Below the pieces are notes generated by a model. That model ran no database searches. It saw nothing but the letters and a program-made list of their open reading frames with translations, and had not been told where the DNA came from. DNA of 64,000 bases from Argyresthia goedartella (Eukaryota > Arthropoda > Insecta > Lepidoptera > Argyresthiidae). Position numbers and translations under genes: made by a program. The stretch is from positions 32,582,001 through 32,646,000 of the forward strand of contig OX463824.1 of NCBI GenBank assembly GCA_949825045.1. Reading direction: 5' to 3'. How positions within the stretch are numbered: the first letter of the stretch is position 1; each line of letters opens with the position of its first letter. Below are positions 48,269 to 51,200 of the stretch, in pieces.

Positions 48269-51200
48269 AATAAAAGATTATGGAGTATTAACTCCATCTC
48301 GGACATCTTGTCTTCCTCAATTCTACTTCTAGAAACTACTTCTACTCAATTCAAGAAATGGAATGAGTGAACTGAGCGCCCGACATTAAAATATATTTTT
48401 TTAAGGGAAATACTAAACTACACATCAATAATACTGATTTGCACAGCAAATATACTAATTTTTACAGCAAATATCAGGGCAAAATACTGCGGTAGCTTAG
48501 GTGAAGGGTAAAGGGGGTGAGCAAACCGAAGCCCCCTTTATCCTTCGTATTAGATTGAAGATGTAAGAACAACAAAATACTTACTTACTTGAAACATAAA
48601 AAGTGTTTTTACTGATCCTTTTTTGATGTGAAAATTTGTATTTTTGACGTGCGATTAAATTCTAGCCTATTTTCAATCGCGACTGCCAAGTTCACACAGC
48701 TTAGAAGTGAAGACAGGATACCACCTTGAGGGACATTTGTAGAGGAGGAGGTTTGACCATTCAGTGGATGCCTCCACCAATCTGATATGCTGCTACTGAC
48801 CTCTCAAACAATAGATGAAGTCGAAGAGAACGAAGACATATTCCGGGACTTGAGAAGTTCAGCGAGAATGTCGTGAGAATGTCGAAATTGAAGGCAAGAA
48901 GAGCCAACACCGAAAGCTCTTTGTGGTCCATTGCAAGTTGAATGTCATCAATAACTTTCAGCAGAGCCGTGATAATGCTATGACCCTGTCTAAACCCTTA
49001 CTGGAACATGTTCAGCAGGAGTTTGAGGAGGGTTCATAGGAAAGCTGGGTATGGACAATGGATTCAAGGACTTTGGAGAGGATGGGTAGGATTGAAAAAA
49101 CAAAAAATATATTTTAATTATCTGTAAACTACACGCTTGTAGAGGTCACACCTTTCTGTGGATGCCTCCTCCAATCTGATACCTATGCTGCTGCTGACCT
49201 CTCAAATAAGAGTTGAAGCAGCAGGCAGAGAACAAAGCTACCACTAGCCAACACTAAAAGCTGTTTGTGGTCCATTGCAAGCTGAATGTCATCAATAACT
49301 TTCAGCAGAGCCGTGACCCTTACTGGAACATGTTCAGCAGGAGTTTGACTAAAAGGTAATAGGAAAGCTGGGTATGGACAATGGATTCAAGGACTTTGGA
49401 GTGGATGGGCAGGATTGTAATAAGACAATACTATTTAAATTTGTTTGACGGTGCACAAATGTTTAACAAACTACCGCAAAATATTAACGAAGCACAATCA
49501 CTTCTTAGTTTTAAATAACAATTACAAAAGCATATCTTGTCTAATATAGTCGATTTTATTTAAGTCACAGTGCCACAACTAAAATATTTAATTCCTTGCA
49601 TAAGTTTAGTGAGCTAACAAATATAACTTTACTAACATTTATTTAATTTTAAGTTTAATGTTTCTCTGTGGACTAATTGTTGTTCTTTTGAGGACTGGAA
49701 GTTTTAGGTAATGGGATGACTAAGCCTTTCAGTAATGAAAAAATATAATAGCTGACAGAAGTTCATCCTGGATTGTTCGAAGCATTTTAAGATAATTTTT
49801 TTAAGCCTTCTTGGCTTGTCATTGATTCCAACATTGCTCAAGTTGAATGGTGTGGTAACAGGTAAGGACAGAGAATGCAGGCTCTGAAGAGCGGCTTGTT
49901 TGACAGTGACCTATGAACACAATGGATCTCAAGTAGTCATTGCTGTTTTATTTCAACTCCTGACATCCCCCAACTGAGACAAGCTATAAGGATATTGTGC
50001 GAGAATGTTGCAGGTTCTGTGAGATGAAAGGATGAGTGTTGTCGCTGGATTATTAAAATTTAAATTGATTTCTTGCTGTGAATGATATATTAATTTAATG
50101 TGGAATCTCAATGTCTATTATAATTGAATTTTATTTTATTGGATTGTAATACAACTATATTTTGAATTGTAATTGTACTGTAACATTTAAATTTATCGAG
50201 TATGTTTGTGTCGATCTGCCATTAGCTGTAATGACACAAACAAAAATGTAAATAATAAATAAATAAATAATAAAATAAATAAGTAAAGTCAAAGTCAAAG
50301 TACTTTATTACTGTAGATATTTACATATACTTAGCAAACGTCATTTTTTGCCTCTTCTCTACATTGGACCACTGTGGGAGAGGAAGGGCGTAGAAACTCC
50401 CACAGATTGATTTTTAGATCTCTTTTAAAAATAGGTTGTGCGTAACTAATACAATTATGATTTTTTTAATTTAATAAGCAGGCAATAATAAATAATTACA
50501 AAATTATTAACAGCGAGGTCTGTGTTGAGCTAGATTAACCCCATACAGTCCTGTCATTTAAGTAATCTCGAACATTGTAATATCCCTTTTTCGAAAAAGT
50601 CACTTTAACATGCTTTTTAAATTGCTCAAACGGCAATTTCAAAATCTCCAGAGGTATCTTATTATAGTAGAGAATGCACTGACCCTTGAAAGAATTGCTA
50701 ACCTTCGCGAATCTAAATCGGGGCGCACACAGTCCGTGATTATTTCTTAGGTTAACATTGCAGCTATCGCTAAGTTTGGTAAATGTTGTAAATGTTGTAA
50801 GTAAGTTGTATCTTTTCTATATGGGTGGATGAAGATTTTCTGTTTATTTCAAAGATTTCCCTAAATGTTTGGTTATTACCTGAGCCCCATCCTCATAAAA
50901 CAGCACAGCCAAGTCAGCCTTATGAGCCAGATCTGTCTGAGGCAGAGTAAGCTCCCTGGCGGCTACTGGTGCGGACCCCGGCTGTGGCTCGCGCGACCAG
51001 CACAGCACGCGGCGGCCCGTCACGAGCCAGCACCAGCCGGAGGCAGAGAGGCGGACCGACACTGAGCTGCTTGCTGGAATTATTCATATAGATTGCTAAA
51101 TATAGCTTTCCAGTTATAGGAGCTAACACCATGTGTACCACGCGTAAGGCTATGCCTGCCGCGCCAGAATTGGACTGCATGGTCAGAAATACAGATGTCT